Assembly (NCBI GenBank): GCA_050011315.1
Contig: JBEKJI010000001.1
Location: 204,468-268,467 of the forward strand
Origin: Fen-549 sp050011315
GTDB taxonomy: Bacteria; Actinomycetota; Thermoleophilia; Gaiellales; Gaiellaceae
Length of the DNA: 64,000 nt
Reading direction: 5' to 3'
The translations under genes and the position numbers were made by a program. Shown piece after piece: positions 19,429 through 29,418 of the stretch; the stretch's first letter is position 1, and the number at the start of each line of letters is the position of its first letter. The notes below the pieces were generated by a model. It was not told the DNA's origin, did not search any database, and worked only from the letters and a program-made list of their open reading frames with translations.

Positions 19429-19650
19429 TTAGGAGCAGACGAAGAATCGAGCGACCGGATCTCCTTGAAAATAGACCTCTCCCCGCGAGACTTCAAACTG
19501 GCGACTCCCGGCCGCGCCCGACGGTCCGGTGAAGCCGGCCTGGTCAACCTTAAACATGAGCGCCTTCCAGTTCTGCCCCGCGGGGACCAGTAGGCACCCG
19601 GCTCGATCGACTTCAGGCCGAAGGCCTGTCTGGCCGTCTCGTCGAGTAAG
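19429..19650 (-). pseudogene. Possible frameshifted gene remnant
   Basis: Two minus-strand frames join into protein-like sequence. One reads LLDETARQAFGLKSIEPGAYWSP. The other continues as AGQNWKALMFKVDQAGFTGP and runs to FFVCS and a TAA at 19431–19429. A one-base shift near 19585 would connect them. I do not recognise the family, and no start is visible because the next gene's 3' end follows at 19655. This may be the tail of a gene disrupted by rearrangement, or chance. Confidence 0.3.
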
Positions 19651-19654
19651 TGCC

Positions 19655-20437
19655 TCAGAGCCCGCGGGAAAGCCCGAGGCGCCCGCGCAGGAGCTCGTCG
19701 GCGGCTCGCAGCTGCTCTTGGTCGCCGATATCGAGCCACAGCTCCTCGAAGACGAAGCCGTAGACCGGCTCGCGCGAGTGCAACCAGGCGACGAAGTTGC
19801 CGGGCTGGTCGGGCGAGTTCCCCTCGGTGAGGTAGCGGTCGATCAGGGCGACGTGTCCGCCCGCGAAGACGTAGGAGGCGGTGGCGATCAGATCGCTCGG
19901 GGGCTGCTGCGGCTTCTCGACGAAGTCGAGCACGCGCCCGTCCTCGCCCAGCACGACGACGCCGTAGAGCGAGACCAGCTCGCCGTCGGCCGAGCGATGT
20001 ACGGCGACGCAGCTGACCGCAGAGCCATCCGCGCTCGCCGAACGTGAGCGCCAGAAATCAACCTGGGCTCTGAGCGAGAAATCGAACAGGTTGTCGCCGG
20101 CGACGACGAGCAGATCCTCGCCGCCGAGACCGGCCTGCTCGACCACGAAGCGGACGTCGGCGATCGCGCCCAGGCGTTCCTCGTTCGAGCGTGTGCGGTC
20201 GTCGTGGACGAGCGGGCGCAGACGGCCTCGGCGAGCCTCGGCCCAGCGCTCGAAGGCGCCGGCGAAGAGGGCGTTCGAGACGACGTGGAGCTCGCCGACC
20301 TCCTCGACCTCGTCGATCCGGTCGCAGACGTAGTCGAGCATCGGCCGCCCGGCCAGCGGCAGAAGTGGCTTCGCCGTCTCGTCGCTCAGAGGTCGCAAGC
20401 GAGTCGCGTACCCCGCAGCCAGTACCAGCGCCTTCAT
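19655..20437 (-). CDS. Sugar-phosphate nucleotidyltransferase
   Basis: A 260-residue enzyme of the RmlA/GlmU-like nucleotidyltransferase fold, which joins a sugar-1-phosphate to an NTP to make an NDP-sugar. The N-terminus MKALVLAAGYATRLRPL has the G-x-G-T-R signature, followed by KPLLPLAGRPMLDY. VVAGDNLFDFSL carries the metal-binding Asp, FVEKPQQPPSD the substrate loop, and the end is LWLDIGDQEQLRAADEL. ATG 20437 is where similarity begins; the frame is open further upstream without family sequence. A 25-bp box shared with another envelope-gene promoter lies 51 bp upstream. Together with 22463–24510 it belongs to an envelope-sugar region. Confidence 0.9.
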   Translation of the reverse strand: MKALVLAAGYATRLRPLSDETAKPLLPLAGRPMLDYVCDRIDEVEEVGELHVVSNALFAGAFERWAEARRGRLRPLVHDDRTRSNEERLGAIADVRFVVEQAGLGGEDLLVVAGDNLFDFSLRAQVDFWRSRSASADGSAVSCVAVHRSADGELVSLYGVVVLGEDGRVLDFVEKPQQPPSDLIATASYVFAGGHVALIDRYLTEGNSPDQPGNFVAWLHSREPVYGFVFEELWLDIGDQEQLRAADELLRGRLGLSRGL

Positions 20438-20487
20438 CTCCTGTTTCTTCTCCCGTACCCGGCGCCGTCCTGCGCCGGTTTCGGTTA

Positions 20488-20512
20488 AGAGTCTATTCCG
20501 GTAGGGATGTGC
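20488..20512 (-). promoter_or_regulatory. Conserved 25-bp upstream box, copy 1
   Basis: The box reads AGAGTCT, then A, then TTCCGGTAGGGATGTGC on the plus strand. It differs by one base from 22373–22397. Each lies about 50 bp before a minus-strand start codon (20437 and 22326). A partial version is at 61297–61314, 39 bp before the gene starting at 61258. The spacing suggests a promoter element or regulator site. Confidence 0.55.
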
Positions 20513-20631
20513 GTCCGAGGGGGTCAAGCCGTGGATGCCAGTGGCCGAAGGGTTGTGAAGACGCACTGGTAGCGCGGTGAGCGGCCCTTCGGTTGCTGGC
20601 GCCACGGATCGGCCGCCTCGGGCGCGCAGGC

Positions 20632-21900
20632 CTAAGTCCCCTCGTTCCAGCTAGAGAGGTAGCGCACCTGCGCTTCGGTCAGGCGGTCGATCTCGACGCC
20701 CATGGTCTCGAGCTTGAGGCGCGCGATTTCCTTGTCGATCGGCTCGGGCACCGTATAGACCTTGTGCTCGAGCTCGCCCTTGTGCTGGACGGCGTACTCG
20801 GACGCGAGCGCCTGATTGGCGAAGGACATGTCCATCACCTGGGCCGGGTGCCCCTCGGCGGCCGAGAGATTGACCAGACGACCTTCGGCGAGCAGGTAGA
20901 TGCGACGGCCGTCGGTAAGCGTGAACTCCTCGACGAACTCGCGCGTCTCGCGCGGCGCGGTGGCTTTCGCGCGCAGCGCCGGAATGTCGATCTCGACGTT
21001 GAAGTGCCCCGTGTTGGCGACGATGGCACCGTCCTGCATGCGCTCGAAGTGCTCGCCGGTGATGACATCCTTGTCGCCGGTCGCGGTGACGAAGACCTGA
21101 CCGACCTCGGCCGCTTCCGCCATCGGCATGACGTCGAAGCCATCCATAACGGCCTCGATAGCGCGCAGCGGATCGACCTCGGTCACGATCACGCGCGCGC
21201 CCATGCCCTTGGCGCGCATGGCCAGACCGCGGCCGCACCAGCCGTAACCGGCGACGACGAACTTGCAACCGGCGAGAAGTACGTTGGTCGCGCGCAGAAC
21301 GCCGTCGATGGTGGACTGGCCCGTGCCGTAGCGGTTGTCGAACATGTACTTGGTCTGCGCCTCGTTGACGGCGATGATCGGGTAGGCGAGCTTTCCTTCG
21401 GCCTCGAGCGCCTTCAGCCTGATGACGCCTGTCGTCGTCTCCTCGGTGCCGACGATCACCTCGGAAAGCTGCTCGGGACGCTTACCGTGCAGAACGCTGA
21501 TGACGTCGGCGCCGTCGTCCATGGTCAGCTCGGGGTGGTGGTCGCAGGCGATCTCGATGTGGGAGTAGTAGGTGTCGTTGTCCTCGCCCTTGATCGCGTA
21601 GGTCGAGATCTCGAAGGCATCGACGAGCGCCGCGGCGACGTCGTCCTGGGTGGAGAGCGGGTTGGAGGCGCAGAGAACGACCGAGGCGCCCCCGGCCTTG
21701 AGCGTACGCATCAGATTCGCGGTCTCGCTGGTGACATGGAGGCAGGCCGCTACGCGCCTGCCCTCGAGCGGCCGCTCGCGCTCGAAACGCTCGCGTATAG
21801 ACCGGAGCACGGGCATCTGCCGCTCGGCCCACTCGATCCTGCGCACACCCTCGGCCGCCAGACCGATATCCCTGACGTCATGATCAATCGTCGTCGTCAA
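20632..21900 (-). CDS. ahcY: Adenosylhomocysteinase
   Basis: A 422-residue S-adenosylhomocysteine hydrolase, which splits SAH into adenosine and homocysteine and so relieves inhibition of methyltransferases. It shows the substrate-domain signatures LHVTSETANLMRTL and CDHHPELTMDDGAD, the NEAQTKYMFDNRYGTGQS hinge, and the NAD Rossmann motif VVAGYGWCGRG. It ends near YLSSWNEGT without the KPDHYRY-type tail of long bacterial and eukaryotic enzymes, matching the shorter archaeal/Thermotoga-type class. TTG 21900 is chosen because AAGGGGAGCAAG precedes it. It starts 21 bp after the cupin gene and is probably co-transcribed with it. Confidence 0.96.
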   Translation of the reverse strand: MTTTIDHDVRDIGLAAEGVRRIEWAERQMPVLRSIRERFERERPLEGRRVAACLHVTSETANLMRTLKAGGASVVLCASNPLSTQDDVAAALVDAFEISTYAIKGEDNDTYYSHIEIACDHHPELTMDDGADVISVLHGKRPEQLSEVIVGTEETTTGVIRLKALEAEGKLAYPIIAVNEAQTKYMFDNRYGTGQSTIDGVLRATNVLLAGCKFVVAGYGWCGRGLAMRAKGMGARVIVTEVDPLRAIEAVMDGFDVMPMAEAAEVGQVFVTATGDKDVITGEHFERMQDGAIVANTGHFNVEIDIPALRAKATAPRETREFVEEFTLTDGRRIYLLAEGRLVNLSAAEGHPAQVMDMSFANQALASEYAVQHKGELEHKVYTVPEPIDKEIARLKLETMGVEIDRLTEAQVRYLSSWNEGT

Positions 21901-21921
21901 CTTGCTCCCCTTTTCTTTCGC

Positions 21922-22326
21922 TCAGCTGTCGGCTCGACCGTAGAGATCTTCCAGCCGCACGACATCGTCCAGCTGCGGCGTCGAGACCTCGAACACTGTC
22001 GTGTCCTCGATCGCGCGCAGGCGGTGAACAGTCCCCGGCTTCAGGTGGAAGGCGATTCCGGGCCCGACGACCTCGCGGTTCGTCACCGCGTCGCCGGCCA
22101 GGGCCAGCTCGACCTCGGCCCGTCCGGACTGGAAGTACCAGGTCTCGTCTTTCTGGTTGTGGAACTGGAGACTGAGCGCGCTGCCGGCGCGGACGAAGAG
22201 AATCTTGCCCACGTACTGGTCTGTCTTGGCCCAGATCTGCTCCCAGCCCCACGGCTTGTCGATGCGCTCCTGCGGGAACGCGAAGGCGTCGAGGCCTTCG
22301 AAATTGGGTGAGGAGAGATTCTTCAT
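21922..22326 (-). CDS. Cupin, mannose-6-phosphate isomerase type
   Basis: A 134-residue single-domain cupin resembling the C-terminal isomerase half of GMP/ManC-type enzymes. ERIDKPWGWEQIW at the N-terminus is followed by the first cupin motif (LQFHNQKDETWYFQSG) with metal-binding His/Glu, and the second motif LKPGTVHRL. Such proteins interconvert mannose-6-P and fructose-6-P or act as sugar-phosphate binding cupins. The small size leaves the exact reaction open. It begins at ATG 22326, with the conserved 25-bp box 47 bp upstream, and is followed by ahcY. Confidence 0.8.
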   Translation of the reverse strand: MKNLSSPNFEGLDAFAFPQERIDKPWGWEQIWAKTDQYVGKILFVRAGSALSLQFHNQKDETWYFQSGRAEVELALAGDAVTNREVVGPGIAFHLKPGTVHRLRAIEDTTVFEVSTPQLDDVVRLEDLYGRADS

Positions 22327-22372
22327 GTCAGCGGTTATCTCCGAATTCGGATAACTCCAGGCGGCTCATCTT

Positions 22373-22418
22373 AGAGTCTGTTCCGGTAGGGATGTGCAGG
22401 CCTGGCGGAATAGGCTCT
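22373..22418. promoter_or_regulatory. Conserved upstream box, copy 2, as an imperfect palindrome
   Basis: 22373–22397 repeats the box seen at 20488 with one change. It is followed at 22401–22418 by CCTGGCGGAATAGGCTCT, an inverted, diverged copy of its own start (14 of 18 bases pair). The site lies between the nucleotidyltransferase end at 22463 and the cupin start at 22326. It could be a regulator-binding site for the cupin–ahcY unit or a hairpin ending the upstream transcript. Confidence 0.5.
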
Positions 22419-22462
22419 TGAGACTCGCAGAGCCTGGCAGGCGGCTAGTGCGCTCGAGAAGC

Positions 22463-23167
22463 TCACGGGAGCCAGTCCGGGTGAGTGCCGACGAACTCCT
22501 CGGCGAGCCGTAGCTGTTTGGGTGTGTTGACCGTCAGCCAGGTGCCCTCGTGACGGAAGGCGTAGAGACGTCCTTCGCGCGCCAGCTCGGGAAAGGTCGT
22601 GCGCTCGTGGTCGCCGCGCTCGGGGAAACGCGCCAGCGCCTCGGGCTCGAGCACGTAGAGACCGATGTTGACCCAGTGCGGAAGCCTCGGCGACTCCTCG
22701 CTGAAGCCGGAAACGAACCCATCCTCGCGCAGCTCGACCAGCCCGAAGGGCGAGACGAGCGGCGAGACGGCCACGGTCGCGGCCGCACCGGAGGCACTGT
22801 GAGCGTCGTAGAGCTCGTCCAAATCGACGTCCAGGAGCTCGTCGCCGTTCATGGCGAAGATCGCTCCCGCGCCGGTCAGCTTGCCGGCACTGAGGCGGAT
22901 GCCTCCGCCGCGCCCGAGCGGCTCCGGCTCCTCGACCGGGACGACCTCCAGGCCGAGGCCGGCGAGCTCGCGAAGGAACTCGTCTCCCTTCCCGGCGGCG
23001 CAGCTCAGGAGCACGCGCTCGACGCCGGCGTCGCGCAGACGGGCTATCTGATAGGCGACCAGCGGGCGCCCGGCGATCTGCACCAGCGGTTTCGGTTTTC
23101 CCTTCGCGGCTTCACCGAGACGCTCGGCCTTGCCACCAGCGAGGATGATCGCCTCGCGCGGTTTCAC
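22463..23167 (-). CDS. NDP-sugar nucleotidyltransferase
   Basis: A 234-residue nucleotidyltransferase (VKPREAIILAGGKAERLGEA…) with the GGxxxRxG-type loop, KPLVQIAGRPLVAYQI, the metal-binding AMNGDELLDVDLD, and the product-side WVNIGLYVLEPEALA. It probably charges a sugar-1-phosphate for envelope polysaccharide synthesis. GTG 23167–23165 overlaps the UDP-glucose dehydrogenase stop as GTGA, so the two are translationally coupled. The frame remains open into the upstream gene, but similarity starts at this GTG. Sugar and nucleotide specificity cannot be read. Confidence 0.9.
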   Translation of the reverse strand: MKPREAIILAGGKAERLGEAAKGKPKPLVQIAGRPLVAYQIARLRDAGVERVLLSCAAGKGDEFLRELAGLGLEVVPVEEPEPLGRGGGIRLSAGKLTGAGAIFAMNGDELLDVDLDELYDAHSASGAAATVAVSPLVSPFGLVELREDGFVSGFSEESPRLPHWVNIGLYVLEPEALARFPERGDHERTTFPELAREGRLYAFRHEGTWLTVNTPKQLRLAEEFVGTHPDWLP

Positions 23168-24510
23168 TCCGGAGCGGGTTCGAGATCTAGGTCGGCGGTC
23201 GCGGCCGGCAGCGGCGCGCAGCTTCCCGGCCGGCCCACGCACTCGTAGGCAAAGCCGGCCGCCGTGACCTGGGCCGGGTCGAGCATGTTGCGACCGTCGA
23301 CGATGAGGGGATTGCGCATCGCCAGGCGCACCTCTTCGGAAGCGAGCTCCTGCAGCTGCTTCCACTCGGTGACGATGACCGCGGCATCGGCGCCGGCGAC
23401 CGCCTCGAGAACGCTGTCGCAGATGCGGGCGCCGCGCAGATAGCTGTCGCGCTCGGCCATCGGATCCCAGGCACGCACCTCGGCGCCCTCGGCCAGCAGC
23501 CGAGAGCCGAGCACGATCGAGGTCGCTTCGCGCATGTCGTTGGTATCGGGCTTGAAGGTGAGACCGAGGATCGCAATCGCCTTGCCGGCGAGCGAGCCGA
23601 GATGCTTCTCGAGCTTGCCGACCACGCGGCGCTTCTGCAGCTCGTTGACCTCGATCACGCTCGAGAGCAGCTGAAAGTGGTAACCGGAGTTGCCCGCGAG
23701 CTGCTTGAGCGCCGTCACGTCCTTGGGGAAACAGCTGCCGCCAAAGCCGATACCCGCATGCAGGAAGTGCGGGCCGATGCGCCGATCGAGGCCCATCCCC
23801 TCGGCGACCTGCTCGACGTCGGCGCCGGTCAGCTCGCAGACGTTGGCGATCTCGTTGATGAAGCTGATGCGCGTCGCCAGGAAGGCGTTTGAGGCCAGCT
23901 TGATCATCTCGGCCGAGGCCACGTCGCAGTAGACGATCGGAGCCTCGATGCCGGCGTAGAGAGCCCCCACCCGCTTACCGTCGGAGGACTCGAAGGAGCC
24001 AACAACGATCCGGTCGGGATGGATGAAGTCCTCGACCGCGCGACCTTCGGCCAGGAACTCCGGGTTGGAGACATAGCCGACGTGACCGAGCCCCCGCGCT
24101 TCGAGCGCGGCTCGCACCTTTTCGCCGGTCCCGGCCGGAACGGTGCTCTTCATGATCATGATCGCCTCTTGCCCCAGTTCGGGCAGCTCGTCGACCACCG
24201 CCCAGACGGCCGAGAGATCGGCGTCGCCGGAATAGGTGGGCGGCGTGCCCACGCAGATGAAGAGGAAGTCCACCTCACTGGTTACGTCCGAAATCTCCAG
24301 CGTGTAGCTCATCCGCTCGCGGTTGCGATCGATGAGCTCGGACAGACCGGGCTCGTAGATCGGAACCTCGCCGGCACGCAAACGCTCGATGCGCTCGGGC
24401 ACGACGTCGCGCACGATCACGCGGTGGCCGAGATCGGCAAAGCAGGCTGCGGTAACCAGTCCGACCCAGCCCGCGCCGAAGATCCCGATCGTTTCGCCTC
24501 CCGAGCTCAT
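23164..24510 (-). CDS. ugd: UDP-glucose 6-dehydrogenase
   Basis: A 448-residue nucleotide-sugar dehydrogenase that oxidises UDP-glucose to UDP-glucuronate with two NAD+. The N-terminal Rossmann motif is GIFGAGWVGLV (residues 9–19), the middle carries YVSNPEFLAEG and KLASNAFLATRISFINE, the catalytic cysteine is C260 in GFGGSCFPKD, and the C-terminal domain has LGLTFKPDTNDMREA. Length is typical. UDP-glucuronate feeds surface polysaccharides or teichuronic-like polymers, consistent with coupled nucleotidyltransferase and LCP genes on either side. A related UDP-sugar specificity (such as UDP-ManNAc) is less likely but not excluded. Confidence 0.93.
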   Translation of the reverse strand: MSSGGETIGIFGAGWVGLVTAACFADLGHRVIVRDVVPERIERLRAGEVPIYEPGLSELIDRNRERMSYTLEISDVTSEVDFLFICVGTPPTYSGDADLSAVWAVVDELPELGQEAIMIMKSTVPAGTGEKVRAALEARGLGHVGYVSNPEFLAEGRAVEDFIHPDRIVVGSFESSDGKRVGALYAGIEAPIVYCDVASAEMIKLASNAFLATRISFINEIANVCELTGADVEQVAEGMGLDRRIGPHFLHAGIGFGGSCFPKDVTALKQLAGNSGYHFQLLSSVIEVNELQKRRVVGKLEKHLGSLAGKAIAILGLTFKPDTNDMREATSIVLGSRLLAEGAEVRAWDPMAERDSYLRGARICDSVLEAVAGADAAVIVTEWKQLQELASEEVRLAMRNPLIVDGRNMLDPAQVTAAGFAYECVGRPGSCAPLPAATADLDLEPAPE

Positions 24511-24568
24511 GCGCCCGGAAGCTTACTCATCCGCGAGAGAGGATCGCTGCCTTAATTTTGCCCACGGG

Positions 24569-26542
24569 TCACTTGTGCAGCCGACCCGATACGGGACGCA
24601 GTCCCTTGGCGATCGCGATCATCGTCTCATTCGAGAGCGAGTCGTCGAGGGTGTTGATGACCCAGTAACTGGCGCCGCCCGCGTACAGCACGACCATGTG
24701 CAGGTGCACCCCTTGGTAGTAGAAGCCGTAGGTGCGGCCGTTGATGCGCTTGGTGACGTGGGTACTGGCCAGCACCGGGGCGTCGGCCCACTTCGTCTCC
24801 TGAATGCCCCAGTAGCCCGCGGCGGAGCCGGAGATCTTGAAAACCAAGCGCAGCGTGCGTTCCTTCGGAGTCATCCAGTAGACGCGCGGCGAGTCGCTGG
24901 TCATATAGGACGAGCTCTCGACCCGGGACGGCGCCTGAAGGCGGAAGGGGAACTTGCGTTGAAGGGCGCGCAGCTGCGGGACGGTGATCCCCGGGTCGAC
25001 CTTCACCTTGGGCGGCTCGGCCGCCGGCACCTCGACCTTGGGAACGATCGGCGGCAGCGTGCCGTCGAACGCCTGACCGAGTGCCACGACCACCATGGCG
25101 CCGTTCGCAAGCGGAGCGATCTTGGGGCCGATCTCGTGCACGCTGGTGGCGTCGAAGAAGGACGCAATCTCCGTGGCGGCGGCTTTCGCGCCGGACTGAG
25201 CCGGATCGAAGTAGACGACCGAGTCCCAGAGATGCGGGCCGGGGTAGTTGGCCTTGGCTCCGCCCGCCGGCTGAACCACGTTGTAGCGACGCTGCGTCAG
25301 GCTGATTCCGGTGTCGCGTGCAAGACCTTCGGTGCCGCTCGCGTTCAAGACGAGCACCGTGGTCTTCTCGGGCGCCGGAGCCGCTGCCGCCGGCGTTTTC
25401 GCACGGGCGACGTGGTTCTGGTTGGCAGCCCGCGCGGCCGCGGTCAGATCGGGATTGGCGAACTCGTCGATCGCGTTCTGGAGATCGGCCTCCGACACCG
25501 TGGTGTCGGAGGTGCCGTCGTTGATGTTGCGGACGTTCTCGATCTTGACCTGGATCAGGTTGCCGCCCGGAACGCTCTGGGCGAGCCGGGCGTAGCTGAG
25601 CAGCGTCTTGAGCGGAATCGATTTGCCCGAGCTGTCCTCGACCTCGACGTTCTTGGCGATCGTGTTGACGATGTTGACGTAGCCCCATAGCGACATCTTC
25701 GAGAGCCGCTGGCGGAAGGCGCGCATGAACGCTTGCTGGCGCATGATCCGGTGATAGTCGTCGTCGAAGTGCCGGAAGCGCACGTAGTCGAGCGCCGGCG
25801 CGCCTCGCAGACGCTGGTAGCCGGGCTCGAGGTTGATGGTCGCGGTGCCGGTATTCGGGGGGATGTAATAGCGCCGGTCGACGTCCACGTAGACGCCGCC
25901 GACGTGGCTGACGATCTGCGTGAAGCCACGGAAGGCGATTGGAACGATGTAGTTGATCGGGAGCCCTGTCAACGCTTTCACGGTGAGCAAAGAACCAATG
26001 GCTCCACAGGTGCCGTACGCGGAGTTGATCTTCGCGTCGGCGTAGGAGACCTGCGGGTTGTAGTTCGATTCGGGCCCACCGCAGTAGAGAGGCTCGCGCA
26101 GATCGCGCGGGAAGGAAAGCAGCGAGATGCTCTGCGACCCCTTGCGCGGATCGGCGCGCACGAGCATGAGCGTGTCCGAGCGCCCCTTGTCGGCGCCCAT
26201 GCCGGCGCGGTGGTCGTAGCCGATCACGAGCGCGATCACGGGCTGATTCGGAAGAGGCGCCTTCAGGAATGGCTTCGCGGCCTTGACGTCTTTCGAATGG
26301 GCAGCCGTCTGAGCGACCTTCTGGTGAGCCCAGAGGTAGGCGCCGCCGGCAGCGCCGCCCGCGGTGATCGCCAGAAAGAGCAGCGTGTTCAGCAAGAAGC
26401 GCCCGACGCCGCGCAGGACGCGCCCGCTCGCGACCGGTTGCTCGTAGTGGCTGATCCTGCGGCGAGGCGGTGGCGGAGCCGAACGTCCGTTACCGGCGGT
26501 CTGCTCCCAGCGTCCGATCCGTCTCTTCAGCGTCGTCCGCAT
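24569..26542 (-). CDS. LytR–CpsA–Psr family cell-wall polymer ligase
   Basis: A 657-residue membrane-anchored LCP protein. After a basic cytoplasmic stretch there is one transmembrane helix (about residues 46–68, RFLLNTLLFLAITAGG). The extracellular LCP domain follows, with DTLMLVRADP, SLLSFPRDLR, the NSAYG motif and LDYVRFRHFDDDYHRIMRQQ, carrying the Arg/Asp residues that bind pyrophosphate lipids. It transfers undecaprenyl-linked glycopolymers to peptidoglycan. About residues 395–490 form a LytR_C domain (TTVLVLNASGTEGLARDTG). A further, less familiar C-terminal domain of about 130 residues ends in VSGRLHK. The setting with sugar-nucleotide genes fits wall-polymer attachment. Confidence 0.93.
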   Translation of the reverse strand: MRTTLKRRIGRWEQTAGNGRSAPPPPRRRISHYEQPVASGRVLRGVGRFLLNTLLFLAITAGGAAGGAYLWAHQKVAQTAAHSKDVKAAKPFLKAPLPNQPVIALVIGYDHRAGMGADKGRSDTLMLVRADPRKGSQSISLLSFPRDLREPLYCGGPESNYNPQVSYADAKINSAYGTCGAIGSLLTVKALTGLPINYIVPIAFRGFTQIVSHVGGVYVDVDRRYYIPPNTGTATINLEPGYQRLRGAPALDYVRFRHFDDDYHRIMRQQAFMRAFRQRLSKMSLWGYVNIVNTIAKNVEVEDSSGKSIPLKTLLSYARLAQSVPGGNLIQVKIENVRNINDGTSDTTVSEADLQNAIDEFANPDLTAAARAANQNHVARAKTPAAAAPAPEKTTVLVLNASGTEGLARDTGISLTQRRYNVVQPAGGAKANYPGPHLWDSVVYFDPAQSGAKAAATEIASFFDATSVHEIGPKIAPLANGAMVVVALGQAFDGTLPPIVPKVEVPAAEPPKVKVDPGITVPQLRALQRKFPFRLQAPSRVESSSYMTSDSPRVYWMTPKERTLRLVFKISGSAAGYWGIQETKWADAPVLASTHVTKRINGRTYGFYYQGVHLHMVVLYAGGASYWVINTLDDSLSNETMIAIAKGLRPVSGRLHK

Positions 26543-26650
26543 ACGAAAAAGAACGCAAGTCTGTGCGCGCTCCCGGCCGTCAGCATAGCGACCTTTCCCG
26601 ACCCGACCGCCACGGAAGCAGCCGTAACGCCGGCCGCTCGCCGGTAACGC

Positions 26651-27070
26651 CTAGTGCCCCGCGACGGCGAGCTGGTTCTCGGCGTGCTTGATCTTTTGCT
26701 CGATGCGCCAGCGGTCGCCCTCGATCTCGCCGCGCTCCAGGCGACCGAGCTCGGCCCTGGCCTCCTCGAGCTGCGCGATCGCGCGGCCGGCGTCGATCTC
26801 GCGCAAGTCAACCGCGTCGTCGACGAGGACGAGCGCCCGGTTCGAGTGCACTTCGAAGAAGCCCGGACCGGTAGCCAGCTCGATCACCTCTCCGCCGGAG
26901 ACGTGAATGCGGGTCGAGCCCGCCTTCAGCAGCGCCTCGAGAGCAACGTGGCGCGCCAGCACGCCGATCTCGCCGTCCTCGCCCGGGACGACGATCATCT
27001 CCGCATCGCCGTCGAAGACCGATCTCTCGGGAGTTACAACCGAGACGCTGAAGAGGCTCCGTTCCGCCAT
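26651..27070 (-). CDS. atpC: ATP synthase F1 epsilon subunit
   Basis: A 139-residue epsilon subunit of the F1 stalk, which couples rotation to catalysis and can inhibit ATP hydrolysis. The N-terminal beta-sandwich (FSVSVVTPERSVFDGDAEMI, GEDGEIGVLARHVALEALL) is followed by a helical hairpin (GRAIAQLEEARAELGRLERG). It lies 12 bp after atpD and is the last gene of the operon. ATG 27070 follows a good ribosome-binding region. Confidence 0.95.
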   Translation of the reverse strand: MAERSLFSVSVVTPERSVFDGDAEMIVVPGEDGEIGVLARHVALEALLKAGSTRIHVSGGEVIELATGPGFFEVHSNRALVLVDDAVDLREIDAGRAIAQLEEARAELGRLERGEIEGDRWRIEQKIKHAENQLAVAGH

Positions 27071-27082
27071 GACGGATTCTCC

Positions 27083-28537
<1,455 letters not shown>

Positions 28538-28701
28538 CTCTCTCCTGCGGCAGGCGGGTTAGCTCTTAGAAACCGGCGTAGCCGGCGCCACGTGGGCACC
28601 TGCGCGCCAGTCTATCCGAGACACTTGGCCGCCGAGTGGTCGGCCCACCGGGGCACGACTTCGCCACCAACGCAGACTGAGCGAAGCGTCCCTCGCGGTC
28701 G

Positions 28702-29136
28702 TCAGGGCGTCGAGACGACGTCGGCGTATGAAGCCGGCTGGGCCTGCGGCTGCAATGCGTGGGTGATCCGCGCCTGGTGAGGAACGCCGGGCACGGTCGC
28801 GGCCGGCGCTGTCGCATCGCCGCTCCCGCCGGTCGATCCCTGCAGAAAGCCCAGTCCGAGCGTGACGGCAGCGAGCGCCGTCGCCGGAATCCCCGTGCGC
28901 AGTAGCCGCCGCCGGGAAAAGCGCGGCAGGATGATGATCGAGGGCCGTTCGAGCGGAGCGGATCGCAGCGCCTGCGTGATCGTCTCGACCCTCGCGCAAT
29001 AGAGCCGGCAGGGTGCGCAGTCGCGTAGGTGACGGTCGAGCTTGCGACCCTCGAGCGCGTCCAGCTCACCGTCGAACGAAAGCGACAGCAGCTCCCGCGC
29101 GCTTCTGCAGTCGCGATCGGTCAAAAGGGGGCTCAC
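28702..29136 (-). CDS. Zinc-finger anti-sigma-factor-like protein inserted in the atp locus
   Basis: A protein of about 144 residues with an N-terminal HC2 zinc-binding motif: a Cys near the start (DRDCRSARELLS) followed by RHLRDCAPCRLYC, which gives H…C..C spacing. A linker then leads to one hydrophobic segment (IPATALAAVTLGLGFLQG), so it resembles small membrane-anchored anti-sigma factors. No sigma-factor gene is adjacent. The start is uncertain: GTG 29136 is chosen, TTG 29163 is possible, and neither has a clear ribosome-binding site. It interrupts the usual atpG–atpD junction. 28538–28701 holds nothing recognised. Confidence 0.65.
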   Translation of the reverse strand: MSPLLTDRDCRSARELLSLSFDGELDALEGRKLDRHLRDCAPCRLYCARVETITQALRSAPLERPSIIILPRFSRRRLLRTGIPATALAAVTLGLGFLQGSTGGSGDATAPAATVPGVPHQARITHALQPQAQPASYADVVSTP

Positions 29137-29297
29137 GTGAACTGGGACGCCCGGGTCGAGCAATTGTTAGAAAAAGATAAGAAGGCACGAAAAATGCAGC
29201 GCAGGGGATCGCTCCCGCAAGGGAGCAGATGCCCTGCAAGCCGCCGCAGCCGACATGCGCGGCTGCGGCTCACCTGACGCTCGTCCCCAATTCGCCC

Positions 29298-29413
29298 CGG
29301 ACCCCGCAAAGCAAAACCGGCCAGCCCGCCCCGCTCCTAGGACGCCGCGCTGAGCGCGCCACAGGCGCGGCTCAGCGCCTAGTTACTCCGCGGCGGAAAT
29401 CGCAGATTTCCGC
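29298..29413. repeat. Structured intergenic repeat, copy 2 (after atpG)
   Basis: It shares with 7831–7950 the box CGGACCCCGCAAAGC and CGCCCCGCTC followed by TAGGA. Hairpin 1 pairs GCGCTGAGC (29347–29355) with GCTCAGCGC (29370–29378) around GCGCC-ACA-GGCGC. Hairpin 2 pairs GCGGAAATC (29393–29401) with GATTTCCGC (29405–29413), 5 bp after the atpG stop codon. The stem sequences differ from copy 1 but pairing is kept, which points to a selected structure. The gap 29164–29297 upstream shows no gene. Confidence 0.8.
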
Positions 29414-29418
29414 TGGCG

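Noticed and set aside
20593..22311. 572-codon plus-strand open frame
   Set aside because: Antisense to ahcY and the cupin gene; composition typical of GC-rich shadow frames.
29164..29418. A short gene between atpG and the anti-sigma-like gene
   Set aside because: Only short frames are present, and the sequence is accounted for by the structured repeat.
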